Positions 55,201-63,869 are shown, counted from the first letter of the stretch. The stretch is 64,000 bases of DNA from Acholeplasma laidlawii (GCF_015709225.1 NZ_JADNRS010000053.1:62001-126000), one strand, 5' to 3'. The notes: generated by a model from the sequence alone, not told the origin. A program made the numbers and translations.

Positions 55201-57999
55201 TTTAGCAGGTACACTCAAACTAAATTTTTCAGATATAAAGGTGATGGTGCTTGTTGTAAAACTTATCATGAAGTTTTCATTAAATAAGATATCTTCAGTC
55301 AAGTTGTAGTAAATAGTTGTTTCTCCAAAGTCATCTGTTATTTCTACCATGTCTACTGTGGATAGATAGTCTTGGAAGAATGTGTAGTCTTTTAGTGTAT
55401 AGTAAATGTTTAAGTAATTTACCGCTTGATCACTTTGATCAAGTAAGTTACCAACAAATGCTATATCCATAGAAGCTTCTTCATAGTATCTACCATTGAT
55501 GTTAACTTCTTCAATGTTTAAGTAGCTTGGTATCATAAAATCTGTTAAGAAGTTTGATACATAACCTATACCATTATCACTAATATAAATACGACCATTG
55601 GTATCATAATCATAAATGACTGCAAAGTATGAGATTTCTATACCTTCGTAGGTAAGTTCTACAAATATTGGTTCTAGGTTTTCATTGTATGTATAGTCTA
55701 AGGTATACTCTGTTTCATCAAGGTCTGATAACTTAATATCTTTATACATACCAGCTGAGTCTCTAGTAATAATTGTAATATCATCTATCATATGATCTTT
55801 ATCAAATACGTAGACTGTTGCATCCAGTTCATAATCATAGTATTGATGCACTGTATCTAAGCTAATAGATTCAAATACGATGTCTTCATCAATCAAGTGA
55901 TTGGTGATGATATTTTTAAGTTCATCATAACGCGCTTCAAAGACTGCTGCATCATAAGTATTCATGTAGTAAGTATTGTAGTAAAATTCATAGGAATCAT
56001 TTAATAGATTTATCATATGACTTGTGGTTAATATACCTTTATGTTGTTCGATATATAAGTCACCTAATCTAATGAAGTCTTCATTTGTTAATGAATCAAA
56101 TTGTTCAATAAATAAGGTTAACTCAGGAATATCAGTATAGAGGATTGCTATATATTCTCCGTAAACCATATCAATTAAGTAATACTTACTTTCATTCATA
56201 TCATAGACAACTGCATAACCTGTATAGTTTTTAAATACATCAACAAAGACGATGTATTCGTTTAATTGGTAGATACCATTTAAATCTCTTGGATTTTCAT
56301 CTGTTTCAAGTGCCATGAAGTTATTTGCATCACCAAAGGTTAGGAGTTCATCTACCATAAAGTTTATTGGCACCCACTGAATATATATGGTAATTTCAGG
56401 GTTTAGTGCTAGTTTATCCATTAAGGTTTGATCAAGTGGTTCAGTAAATTCTTTATCATAGTAATAACCTTCTAATACATAACCATCACGTCTAAAGGAT
56501 GTGATGTCATCAAAGCCATTGTCATAGATACTATCGAAGTCTTCATTGTAACTTATTTCTTGAACGATACCATCTACACCATAATCTACTTTTAATGTGT
56601 AGGTTTGTTCGTAGATGGTTTCGTAAGTTAATGGGTCAATTGTTTCTATATAGGCTTCATCATAATCACTTTGTAGAATAGATATATCCATACCGATATC
56701 ATCTTCTACTGTGATATTTAGATCGATACCAATGATTTGGTTATTTTCTATCCAAAGTGTAAGTTTTGCTTCAATGATTTCAGTTTCCATAAACATCTCT
56801 TTATATTGAAGTGGTATGGTTTGTTCGTTTAAGATAACTTCTACTTTATAGCTGTTTAGTTTTTGATAAACTTTAAAGTTATTGGTATTGATATTTGATA
56901 GTATGTCAATGGCGTTAAAGTTTTCGATGAAGGATTTAAAGTAGTAGTTTGGTGTATCTACGATACTAGCCATACCCATAAAGTTACCAATAAATTGGTC
57001 TGAAATAATATCTGGACTCATTAGTTTAGTTTCTTCCAAGAAATCTTCGATATAGAACTTACCATGCATCACGTAGATTTCTTGTTGAAGTTCTTCATTA
57101 TATAACATCATGATGTGGCTATTTCTAGTTTCATAGTTGGTTTCTAAGTCAATTTTAGCTGTAATTAACATTTCTTCTTCGCCTTGGGTTTGTTTCAAGG
57201 TTGCTTCATATTTGGTGTTATAAATGATTTTTTGTTCCACACCAAGCATTTTAAGTAGACCTTCAGCAAAACTAAGTTCTACATAAGTTGGTTCTGGTGT
57301 TAAAGTCCATTTAGCCTCTAGTGTGATATTGGAAGTTACTGGCGTGTTAAAGTCGTATAAAACCTCACCAATATACCAGCCACCAAAGTCATAGAGTGCT
57401 TTAGTAGGATCAGCTGGTTTAATTACTAAGGTGTTAGCCTCTACGGTTTGGTTAGGTATGTTAGAACCTTCCTTACTATCAAATGTTACAGTATAGGTAA
57501 TAACTTCTTGATTTACTTCCCAAACAGCTAATAATGTAATAGCGGCTGTTATTGGTGTTGTTTCAAAGTTAAATTCGTTATCGTTTAATGCCCAGTATAA
57601 AAAGATATGACCAGCATACGTAGGATTTGTAGGCTTAGTAGCAAATCCATTTTCGACAACTTCTTGGGCATTAACACTCGAACCCCCCTGGCTATCAAAG
57701 GTAACTGTATGCTTATTGACACCTTCATCAGGCGCCCAAACAGCAGTAAGTGTAATCGATGCAACTATTGGATATTCGTCGAATTTAAACTCAACACCTT
57801 CAAGCGCCCAATGTATAAACGTGTGTCCTTTATAAGTTGGATCCTGAGGCTTGGTAGCAAATTCTCCTGATAAAACGGTTTGGCTTAAAACTCCTGTGCC
57901 CCCATTACTATCAAAGTCAACCGTGTAACTTGTTTCTGTACAGCTTATTAGTATGCATACGAATAAGATTGTACTAAAGATGATAAATAATCTTTTCAT
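52261..57999 (-). CDS. Giant lipoprotein with InlB B-repeats
   Basis: A 1912-residue surface lipoprotein. The signal peptide ends in lipobox ILISC at about 16-20. Three Listeria-Bacteroides (Flg_new/InlB B) repeats follow at about 26-92, 97-162 and 166-230, each ending in a Trp (TLTAVW, TLLAVW, TLEAKW). Weaker relatives of the repeat occur near 470-555 (YTLKVDYGVDG...IYIQW) and near 1400-1470. The rest is Tyr/Asp/Glu/Ile-rich, acidic and probably beta-rich, with recurring phrases such as Y-x-NN-D/N-S and VPAKDFNQVGF/VPSERINQMGL. No C-terminal anchor or enzyme motif is seen. It is probably an adhesin or structural surface protein. SD AAAGGGA precedes the ATG. Confidence 0.85.
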   Translation of the reverse strand: MKRLFIIFSTILFVCILISCTETSYTVDFDSNGGTGVLSQTVLSGEFATKPQDPTYKGHTFIHWALEGVEFKFDEYPIVASITLTAVWAPDEGVNKHTVTFDSQGGSSVNAQEVVENGFATKPTNPTYAGHIFLYWALNDNEFNFETTPITAAITLLAVWEVNQEVITYTVTFDSKEGSNIPNQTVEANTLVIKPADPTKALYDFGGWYIGEVLYDFNTPVTSNITLEAKWTLTPEPTYVELSFAEGLLKMLGVEQKIIYNTKYEATLKQTQGEEEMLITAKIDLETNYETRNSHIMMLYNEELQQEIYVMHGKFYIEDFLEETKLMSPDIISDQFIGNFMGMASIVDTPNYYFKSFIENFNAIDILSNINTNNFKVYQKLNSYKVEVILNEQTIPLQYKEMFMETEIIEAKLTLWIENNQIIGIDLNITVEDDIGMDISILQSDYDEAYIETIDPLTYETIYEQTYTLKVDYGVDGIVQEISYNEDFDSIYDNGFDDITSFRRDGYVLEGYYYDKEFTEPLDQTLMDKLALNPEITIYIQWVPINFMVDELLTFGDANNFMALETDENPRDLNGIYQLNEYIVFVDVFKNYTGYAVVYDMNESKYYLIDMVYGEYIAILYTDIPELTLFIEQFDSLTNEDFIRLGDLYIEQHKGILTTSHMINLLNDSYEFYYNTYYMNTYDAAVFEARYDELKNIITNHLIDEDIVFESISLDTVHQYYDYELDATVYVFDKDHMIDDITIITRDSAGMYKDIKLSDLDETEYTLDYTYNENLEPIFVELTYEGIEISYFAVIYDYDTNGRIYISDNGIGYVSNFLTDFMIPSYLNIEEVNINGRYYEEASMDIAFVGNLLDQSDQAVNYLNIYYTLKDYTFFQDYLSTVDMVEITDDFGETTIYYNLTEDILFNENFMISFTTSTITFISEKFSLSVPAKDFNQVGFIESLPSSMLDEMNINIYNIFTIREIYKGLVIGRTHEFDDRVYTFGNSNYELRLSSDEYSFNFNWLNIKETKETIDLPDITTLGRTYEFRNNKDDHIIYITFDSLNMGNGDSFNYAPNYLYMLNVMLNDDSILVYYKDMPTTTTGYVINYENIYVVNINLMADYYYYDETLGDNVYIVDILNPLEAIKIVIRYNNGYDVTTDLVTLEGYTHELINVEGSIYTLTVVYEDITIEVYVDTHDYVLDGQVFIINGNKYSYSDLDTLETLNISTLYIIWDVVAHRELNTLEDLKDYILETNESIYILEFVYRIISEDDLLQELQTNIINLKAYDANYYMDLTNQIIIGDNFTFKLEGEYVIYENKDVIYKFLTTNFDRAALYDVIEFDDMYIIEISYMLKELLQGRYQNAYRGNNRITFYFEEALLEIEDYGSFMILRTESPYFYTDFEFVDVLPKKTFTVKANTYTIYNNIDSSHYIIKSNNLDNILGVYGDFMLDGLFTDSSFETEVTGEEIGNINLYAYYIENVVTNLEFYMDSYISLDGIEEDIVFMITYLNGDTYTHRLSDLDPLTYTLEVYTNTNLNETYFTLTHKGFTKTLYIPIYDASLGVMAIDQTDYNHDRYFYLNDYNTYIPAYLTVTKIKMWGYVEYNSFEELMTFAEANHYNVIYLSLEYEISDISLFIDTSPQTYVMFETYAEDAIYYDFTTQTIYSNNFTFTFNEVFVEYKSAEFSFHVPSERINQMGLESYLDYETYKIIADIMMYESMIFNEFGLDVVKNNGYYLTFELSEGDYKVYIESDYRLYTSPGGDYKVFPVDEIPTIEIETTGYTYTVTNNLNSLTYTIQSTHPNINLYSHPNYYIKTMTINGATVEELPEGDAAIYVEYALIDPVNVWVFINLTLYDETNILDYLYIQYLYIHEVSGYDETKSFYINDLGIENFVVTTEIITSEFGRDVSVTISDIENTWTAENTFIFNERYY

Positions 58000-58063
58000 A
58001 TAAATTCATCCCTTTCTTGAATTTTATGGTAATAATCGTTAAAAAGCTATATAAAGACAAAAA

Positions 58064-58090
58064 GAAAACTTCCTACAATAGGATGTTTTC
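58064..58090 (-). terminator. Terminator-like hairpin in the giant-lipoprotein leader
   Basis: GAAAAC-T-TCCTA pairs with TAGGA-T-GTTTTC (one mismatch), with TTTTCTTTTTG on the - strand, 65 bp before the lipoprotein ATG. It either ends the upstream transcript or attenuates the lipoprotein gene. Confidence 0.65.
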
Positions 58091-58142
58091 CTTGGTTAAA
58101 ATAAACTTAATAAAAGTAAATTTATGAGTTGCATCAACAATT

Positions 58143-58150
58143 CCCCCCCC
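58143..58150. repeat. Mononucleotide C8/G8 tract
   Basis: Eight consecutive C on the + strand (G on the - strand) in very AT-rich DNA, 144 bp upstream of the giant lipoprotein start. CAACA and TGTTG flank it. Such tracts are typical slippage sites for phase variation. Confidence 0.8.
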
Positions 58151-58287
58151 AAACTGTTGTTTTGCAGAAGATGAAGTTTTCTAGTTGCTACAGTTCTATT
58201 TTAACACTTTTTATAATAAGTAGTGTAAATAATTATAATAATAATGATGTTACCGTGATTGACAAGTTAATTTGACGCGATAGTTAC

Positions 58288-58401
58288 TTATTCAATCTTT
58301 TCCGGTAGTTCTTTAAGTACTTCTTTTTTGTACGTCTTAATATAAATGGCTTTGTTTTTTAATTTTACTGGGATTTGTGCTAATTTAGTTAGAATATCCA
58401 T
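58288..58401 (-). CDS. Candidate 37-residue basic small protein
   Basis: ATG 58401 with AAAGGCG 8 nt upstream. The peptide begins MDILTKLAQIPVKLKNKAIY and ends ...KELPEKIE. It is Lys-rich and amphipathic. It starts about 60 bp past the UvrD-like gene stop. Codon use is like its neighbours; the family is unknown. Confidence 0.45.
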   Translation of the reverse strand: MDILTKLAQIPVKLKNKAIYIKTYKKEVLKELPEKIE

Positions 58402-58460
58402 TAACGTGGCGCCTTTATATATTTACTTGATGTCTTTATTAAACTTATTTTAGATTATAC

Positions 58461-60602
58461 TTAAGCTATTTTAGCATCTATTAAACTTAAGTGTTTATCA
58501 TTTAGATTCAGTGCATGATAAAGCTTTATCACAGCAACATAATACCTGATTTTATCTCTGTTTGTTAAACCCTGGTAGATCTCAATGTTTTTCTTGGCTT
58601 GAGCTTTTTCGTTTTTAGATACAGACTTTTCATAGTCATGTTTATGGTGTGTTGCAGATAAATATCTATAGATATCATGAACACTCTTAAACTCAGAGAT
58701 GGTAAAGGATTTATCTAATAACTTTTGGTTCATGAGATAATCGTAGTCCCTATCCATATTAAACCCACCAGCTGAGCCACCGGATAAGTAACCTGCAATC
58801 CGGTTTCTTTTTTCATTAAACGCTACATCAAATGTCACCTTTAATGTGTGTTGAATAAAGTATCTAAATGCTTGCATATAGATATCTATATTAGGTTTTG
58901 TCTGTTTTTCATTTAATATCTTATCAAAGTTTATGATGAGTTCTATTAAGTATAGAAGTTCATTATATAGTTTAGGGTATACCATATATTTTAGTTTTAC
59001 TTCTTCAAAGATATGATGTTGTTCAATTCTTAAATAAGTATTTGTAGGTGTATATATAATATCTTTATACATGGACTTTTTAACACTAATTTTAATCCAG
59101 TTTTCTTTTATCTTTTTAAGTTCTTCTAATACTTCATGGCTACTATTTTTCAGAGCATAAAGATAGACTAAATCTCTTGCAGTAAATAAGAGGTTATACA
59201 TAATCTTTCTTGATTGTTCTAATTGATTAGTTAATAGACTTGTTAGATCTTTAATGAGGACATATTTAAAATCTAGTCCCTTAGTTTCTTCTAGTGTGAG
59301 CACATTCACACTAGAAGGCTCTACTTGGTAAACCTTCATATAACTTTTAGTTTGTAAGAAGATAATAAAGTTTTTAATTGAAAGATTTTTGGTTGTCTTC
59401 TGATAAATACTAATTAGTCTCATATAAGATGCCTTAGTTTGTTTATCTAAGTCTAATTCATCCATCGTGCGTAGCATAAAGGTTAAAAAGTTTGTTTTAT
59501 CGATTAAAGGTTCTTCTGTATAGTTAGAAAGTCCTTCCACTAATGTATCACAATCTACCATTTCTTCTTTTTCTATATAATTTAATAAACCCTCTTCTTG
59601 AAGTCTATTAATCATTGATGGTTTATCTTCATTTGATACAATCACTGCAATATCAGAAAGATCTGTTTCAATCTCATCTTCATTAAGTTGTTTAATGGTA
59701 CTTATCATTTCTTTAAATATTTCTTCTTCGCTTGAAAGTATATTTAGATTTGGTTTAAAGTGATCTTGTCTCATATATTTGATTTTTGGAATTAAGCGAG
59801 ATGTATTCTTTTCAATCATACTAGCAAACCTTAATATAGAAAGGTTTGTCTTGTAGTTGTCAACTAATACTTTTCTTTCAAAGTTTTTATCTAAATACAC
59901 ATCATATAAATAAGTAGACTTAATATCTATATCTTCCATTAACTGATCATCATTGCCCAAAACATAAATGTTTTGGGTATTGTCAAACAACATATAGACA
60001 AACGACTTACTTGTACCATAGATATCTTGTGCATTATCAATAAAGATATGGCTATACATATTATGATACTTATTTTGAAGTTCCTTATCTTCAGAAAAGA
60101 GTTTAAATGCATAACTTACAAAATCTTCATTTAAAGAAACTTTATGTGTCTTTAAATAATTTTCATAACTTTCATTGATTTTACTCTTATAATTCATAAA
60201 AATATTTGGATTAATCTGATATGCTACATACTGTTTCTTAGTAATCATAACCTCTTTAGTGATGTTATCTTTAATGTTATCTAGTACTTCTTTGCTTAAA
60301 AACTTTTTATTATAACCTTCATGGTCTAAAATAACCTTTAAAGCAAACATTTCCAGTGTAAAAATGGATATGTTTGAAATATCTAAATGTTCATCTAACT
60401 TATTCATGATATTATACATATCATTAACTGTTGTTGTAAGTATAAGTATATGTTTAGGATTTAATTTAATTTGTTTTACTAAGTAGTCTATACGTTCTAC
60501 TAAAACGTGTGTCTTACCAGTACCAGCACTTCCAATTAATAAAAAATATGGTGCATCTGTTTTAATTGCGTGCCTTTGATCTTCTGTGTAGTTATAGTTC
60601 AT
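58461..60602 (-). CDS. UvrD/Rep-superfamily protein with degenerate helicase motifs
   Basis: A 713-residue protein. The start YTEDQRHAIKTDAPYFLLIG leads into Walker A GSAGTGKT at about 23-30. Motif II is IFIDNAQD where active helicases have DEAQD, so the catalytic Glu is replaced by Asn. Motif III is VLGNDDQ, motif IV-like DNYKTNLSILRFA, motif V-like TLEETKGLDFKYVLI. Motif VI (IMYNLLFTARDLVYLYA) lacks the usual Arg (VALTRA). The Walker A Lys remains, so ATP binding may persist while hydrolysis and unwinding are doubtful. The C-terminal about 200 residues are not recognised. A structured leader with terminator precedes it. Confidence 0.8.
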   Translation of the reverse strand: MNYNYTEDQRHAIKTDAPYFLLIGSAGTGKTHVLVERIDYLVKQIKLNPKHILILTTTVNDMYNIMNKLDEHLDISNISIFTLEMFALKVILDHEGYNKKFLSKEVLDNIKDNITKEVMITKKQYVAYQINPNIFMNYKSKINESYENYLKTHKVSLNEDFVSYAFKLFSEDKELQNKYHNMYSHIFIDNAQDIYGTSKSFVYMLFDNTQNIYVLGNDDQLMEDIDIKSTYLYDVYLDKNFERKVLVDNYKTNLSILRFASMIEKNTSRLIPKIKYMRQDHFKPNLNILSSEEEIFKEMISTIKQLNEDEIETDLSDIAVIVSNEDKPSMINRLQEEGLLNYIEKEEMVDCDTLVEGLSNYTEEPLIDKTNFLTFMLRTMDELDLDKQTKASYMRLISIYQKTTKNLSIKNFIIFLQTKSYMKVYQVEPSSVNVLTLEETKGLDFKYVLIKDLTSLLTNQLEQSRKIMYNLLFTARDLVYLYALKNSSHEVLEELKKIKENWIKISVKKSMYKDIIYTPTNTYLRIEQHHIFEEVKLKYMVYPKLYNELLYLIELIINFDKILNEKQTKPNIDIYMQAFRYFIQHTLKVTFDVAFNEKRNRIAGYLSGGSAGGFNMDRDYDYLMNQKLLDKSFTISEFKSVHDIYRYLSATHHKHDYEKSVSKNEKAQAKKNIEIYQGLTNRDKIRYYVAVIKLYHALNLNDKHLSLIDAKIA

Positions 60603-60675
60603 AGAAAGTCCCCTAACTTCTATTGTTGTGTCATAGTAGTATTATAACATGATATATACTTGGTACTTAATAAAT

Positions 60676-60709
60676 AAAAGCCTTGAATCTAAATAGATAC
60701 AAGGCTTTT
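60676..60709 (-). terminator. Terminator in the leader of the UvrD-like gene
   Basis: AAAAGCCTTG/CAAGGCTTTT plus inner ATCT/AGAT, then TTTTATTTATT on the - strand. It lies 74 bp upstream of the ATG and directly behind a folded leader, as in attenuators. Confidence 0.85.
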
Positions 60710-60710
60710 A

Positions 60711-60790
60711 CATTAGTGGTTGAAGTCCATAGAACCTTATCCCCACTATGATATAATTCAGATCTACATATCCGGGGAGATTAGCTAATG
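60711..60790 (-). promoter_or_regulatory. Candidate orphan riboswitch / attenuator leader
   Basis: On the - strand CATTAG (60785-60790) pairs with CTAATG (60711-60716) to close a junction. It holds a CCCC..GATAT/ATATC..GGGG helix (60741-60777) and a GGTT/AACC helix (60718-60736). AAGGTT of the latter (60733-60738) can instead pair with AGCCTT of the terminator (60701-60706), giving an antiterminator. TATAAT at 60797-60802 would start RNA right at the closing helix. It matches no riboswitch consensus I know. Confidence 0.5.
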
Positions 60791-60982
60791 ATCTCAATTA
60801 TATTTTGGTTTTTCAATAAAGATATTAATATAATTTTAAAGCGTTTTCACAACACAGATATCATTATAACAAACTTTTTATCTTTTGTTAAGCCATTATA
60901 GGCATATTGTATGATTTTATCAAGTAATGAAAAAATTGTAACTTTAGATGTGTTTTTAAATGAAAATTGATTAAATCATGTA

Positions 60983-61017
60983 AAACCTGAGCTAAGTTTG
61001 ATACTTAACTCAGGTTT
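60983..61017 (-). terminator. Terminator of the flotillin-like gene
   Basis: AAACCTGAG/CTCAGGTTT with inner TAAG/CTTA, just past the stop. The region between it and 60803 is AT-rich with no gene visible. Confidence 0.85.
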
Positions 61018-61026
61018 AATGATTTA

Positions 61027-62460
61027 CTATTTATCTAACTTTTTATCTTTTTCAACTTTCGGTTCTACTTGTTTATTGGTAAGTTTACCTGATGCATATC
61101 CTGCTAATAGAGAAGTTAAATCAATACCAGTTGATTCTTGGATGGATGATAAGATTTGAGTGGATGAATTGACGATATCACCAACAAGCTTTGTTGAGTT
61201 ACCATCACCATACATCGTAATCTTATCTACCTTAGCAAGTGGTGATGCTGCAGCACCAACAATCTTAGGTAATACATCAGAATTTAAGATTAATTCTAAG
61301 ACAGCTGCTTCTTCCATCAACTTCATAGCAACCGCTTTTTTCTCAATTGCTTCAGCTTCTGCTACCCCTACTGCTTGAATACCTTTAGCACGTTCTTCTT
61401 CAGCAAATCTTTGAGCTTCAGCAGCTACCTTAACAGAATCAGCTCTTTTAGCTTCTTCAATATATTTAGCTTCTGCTTCTTTAGAACGAATATAAAGATC
61501 CGCTAAAGCTTTTTGTTCAGCAGCATAACGTTTTGCATCTGCATCTTTTCTAACAACTGCATCTAAACGTTTTTCTTCAACTTCAATTTCTTTTTGTTTT
61601 AATTCAATCTCTTTTGTACGTTTAGCAATCTCTGCTTCTTGAATTGCGATATTTACACTCTTAGATTCATTTGCACTTTGAATTTGATATGCAGCATCTG
61701 CTACCGCTTTTTGAGTATCTGATCTTTGTTTTAAGGCTGATTGACGTAATTCAAGATCAGTATTTTGTTCAGCAATTTTTAACTCAGCAGTAATTCTTGC
61801 TTCGTTGGCTAATTCTTTTGCTTGTGCTGTTGCAATCTCTACATCTTTTTCAGAGTTTGCACGGGCAATAGAAGCCTCTTTTCTAATTTGTGTAACATTA
61901 TCAACCCCAAGGTCTTCTATTACACCATTTTTATCACTAAAGTTTTGAATTGTGATATTAATGATTTCAAGACCCATACGGTTCATATCTTGCATTGCGG
62001 AGTTATATACTTGTTCAGCAAACTTTTCTCTGTTTTGAACTAGTTCCTTTAACTTCATTTGACCAATAATTTCACGCATGTTACCTTCTAATATTTCTTT
62101 AGTAACAATACGGATACCTTCTAAGTCTCTAGATAAAAGGATTTGACCTGCTAGACGGATAGAGTCCTCATCTGTCATGATACGGATATTTGCTACCCCA
62201 TCTACAAATATATTGATAAATTCATTTGTAGGTACAGCAGAATCTGTTTTAATATCTGTTTGAATTAATGATAAAGGAATCGCATCAATTCTTTCTAAGA
62301 ATGGTATACGTAATGTACCCTTTCCTATAACAACTCTTGACTTCTTAGGTCCTGTAATAATATATGCTTGGTTAGGTTTAACCTTGACATAGGATGCAGC
62401 AAATAAAACAATCAAAATGACCACTATGGCAATAGATATGCCAATTATGATTTCTTCCAT
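61027..62460 (-). CDS. Flotillin-like SPFH/band-7 membrane protein
   Basis: About 477 residues. An N-terminal membrane helix (IIIGISIAIVVILIVLFAAS) is followed by YVKVKPNQAYIITGPKKSR. The SPFH domain spans about 25-190. A long Ala/Glu/Lys-rich coiled coil spans about 200-390 with repeated EAE/AxA motifs, followed by the flotillin C-terminal domain (VLPKIVGAAASPLAKVDKIT). It organises membrane microdomains in other bacteria (FloT/YqiK). The open frame reaches 62517, but GAGGGG lies 8-9 nt before ATG 62460, which is preferred. Confidence 0.92.
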   Translation of the reverse strand: MEEIIIGISIAIVVILIVLFAASYVKVKPNQAYIITGPKKSRVVIGKGTLRIPFLERIDAIPLSLIQTDIKTDSAVPTNEFINIFVDGVANIRIMTDEDSIRLAGQILLSRDLEGIRIVTKEILEGNMREIIGQMKLKELVQNREKFAEQVYNSAMQDMNRMGLEIINITIQNFSDKNGVIEDLGVDNVTQIRKEASIARANSEKDVEIATAQAKELANEARITAELKIAEQNTDLELRQSALKQRSDTQKAVADAAYQIQSANESKSVNIAIQEAEIAKRTKEIELKQKEIEVEEKRLDAVVRKDADAKRYAAEQKALADLYIRSKEAEAKYIEEAKRADSVKVAAEAQRFAEEERAKGIQAVGVAEAEAIEKKAVAMKLMEEAAVLELILNSDVLPKIVGAAASPLAKVDKITMYGDGNSTKLVGDIVNSSTQILSSIQESTGIDLTSLLAGYASGKLTNKQVEPKVEKDKKLDK

Positions 62461-62594
62461 ATTTAATTTCCCCTCTTTCGTATGGTTATGTTTTAACACT
62501 TTAAAATAATTATACATGAAATTATAGATGTTTCCTAATCATTCAATAAATAATTCTGTCATAGTTTTTATACTAGAACTTAAGACAAAATAAA

Positions 62595-62637
62595 AACCCT
62601 ATAAACTTGTGATATTTATGCACAAATTTATAGGGTT
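62595..62637 (-). terminator. Terminator of the GlsB/YeaQ-like gene
   Basis: AACCCTATAAA/TTTATAGGGTT with inner TTGTG/CACAA, 13 bp past the stop. T runs occur on the - strand. Confidence 0.85.
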
Positions 62638-62649
62638 ATTTTGTAAGTA

Positions 62650-62895
62650 CTATCTTTTCTTAAGTGATTTTAAGATACTAATAAATACTACAGCTCCCAG
62701 AATGGATATAAAAAATCCTGGCCATGAAATATTGGTTGTTGTAAAGTCTTTAAATCCACTAGCAGCCCAGCCACCTAAAAATGAACCTATAATACCTACT
62801 GCAATGTCTGCAATAAGTCCTCTTCTATCTTTCGTTATCCATCCAGCAACAATACCTGTTATTGCTCCAAACAATATCCATATAACCAAGTTCAT
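62650..62895 (-). CDS. GlsB/YeaQ/YmgE-family stress membrane protein
   Basis: An 81-residue protein with three hydrophobic helices. It carries the transglycosylase-associated (GlsB) signature WILFGAITGIVAGWIT, then DIAVGIIGSFLGGW and FFISILGAVVFISI. SD GGAGG is well spaced. The molecular role of the family is unknown; members are often stress-induced. Confidence 0.92.
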   Translation of the reverse strand: MNLVIWILFGAITGIVAGWITKDRRGLIADIAVGIIGSFLGGWAASGFKDFTTTNISWPGFFISILGAVVFISILKSLKKR

Positions 62896-63004
62896 CTTTT
62901 TTCCTCCAACAATAATATACTTCCATTATATGTTAAATAACATAGATTTGATAAGTATTCACACTATTTTGTTTTATTGTTACTAGTTTAGACTTATAAA
63001 GATG

Positions 63005-63036
63005 AAAAGGTATTCGATGTTCATCAAATACCTTTT
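63005..63036 (-). terminator. Terminator of the 83-residue gene
   Basis: AAAAGGTATT/AATACCTTTT with inner GATG/CATC, about 30 bp past the stop. T tracts on both strands. Confidence 0.85.
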
Positions 63037-63064
63037 CTAGTAGAATTATTATTTTATTGATTGG

Positions 63065-63316
63065 CTATTCTTTGTTGTTGATAGCATCTACAACCTTGTT
63101 AAACTTACTTGTTACCTTTTTGATACCTTTGTTGATATCTTGATTCAGTTTATATGAAGGATTTTCTTTAAAGATTACTATCACATCATATTTATGTGCA
63201 TGTATTGCACCTTCAAAATCCCATCCAATTTTAGTTTGATTATTGATGAGTTCAGTTAGTTTTTCTGCACGTAGCTTTGTATCTTTGATACCTTTAAGGA
63301 TTTCTGTTTTATACAT
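63065..63316 (-). CDS. Small DUF4177-like protein
   Basis: An 83-residue soluble protein. YKTEILKGIKDTKLRAEKLT then LINNQTKIGWDFEGAI and DVIVIFKENP resembles the DUF4177 layout (LNELGKEGWELV). A Lys-rich helical tail follows. The function is unknown. It sits among small membrane and stress genes. Confidence 0.65.
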   Translation of the reverse strand: MYKTEILKGIKDTKLRAEKLTELINNQTKIGWDFEGAIHAHKYDVIVIFKENPSYKLNQDINKGIKKVTSKFNKVVDAINNKE

Positions 63317-63399
63317 GATTATATTCCCCCTATATCATGAATTTCTTTGAGTCTATCTTACCACATAATTTTTTTCAATACGGCAATTAGCAGTTTCTA

Positions 63400-63723
63400 T
63401 TAAAAACCAAGAATACGTTTTCTACTCTCATGGTATTCTTCTTCGGAAATAATCCCTTTATCATAGAGTGATTGTATTTTGTTTAATTGTGTTTCAATAC
63501 TAACCCCACTACTTATTGTACTACTACCTGTAACGTATGTGTTGCCTTCATTCTTAAGTCCAGAAATACTTACAAGCAGTGTTATCAAGTAGATAATGAA
63601 TGACACCCACATTAGAGGTAATATTAAAGCTAGAAAAAATGAAAGTATTAACCCAATGATACTGATAATCATTGCTGGTTTCCATTTTTTTAATACGACC
63701 AAAACTATTGCTACTATATCCAT
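63400..63723 (-). CDS. SHOCT-domain membrane protein
   Basis: A 107-residue protein. Two hydrophobic segments at about 17-54 are followed by a C-terminal SHOCT motif (IQSLYDKGIISEEEYHESRKRIL), thought to mediate oligomerisation. Unknown role. Confidence 0.85.
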   Translation of the reverse strand: MDIVAIVLVVLKKWKPAMIISIIGLILSFFLALILPLMWVSFIIYLITLLVSISGLKNEGNTYVTGSSTISSGVSIETQLNKIQSLYDKGIISEEEYHESRKRILGF

Positions 63724-63804
63724 TTATTTAAATCCCCTTGTGATTATAGTATACATGATTTGAATCTAAATATTAAGTCCTGTTATAAACTTTATTTTTG
63801 AAGA

Positions 63805-63869
63805 TAGTTGAAGAACTACACTTTCAACTAATTTGATGTGCTTTAGTTGATCCTTACAAGGTGTACCTT
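63805..63869. repeat. Two inverted repeats upstream of the recombinase
   Basis: TAGTTGAA/TTCAACTA (63805-63812, 63823-63830) and AAGGT-GT-ACCTT (63858-63869). The second has a 2-bp asymmetric centre like serine-recombinase crossover sites. They could be operator or recombination sites; no function can be proved from the window. Confidence 0.3.

Noticed and set aside
60711-60790. Purine, TPP, preQ1 or T-box riboswitch
   Set aside because: None of their core sequences (such as the purine loop bases, CTGAGA or AGGGTGGNACCGCG) is present, so only the general architecture is reported.
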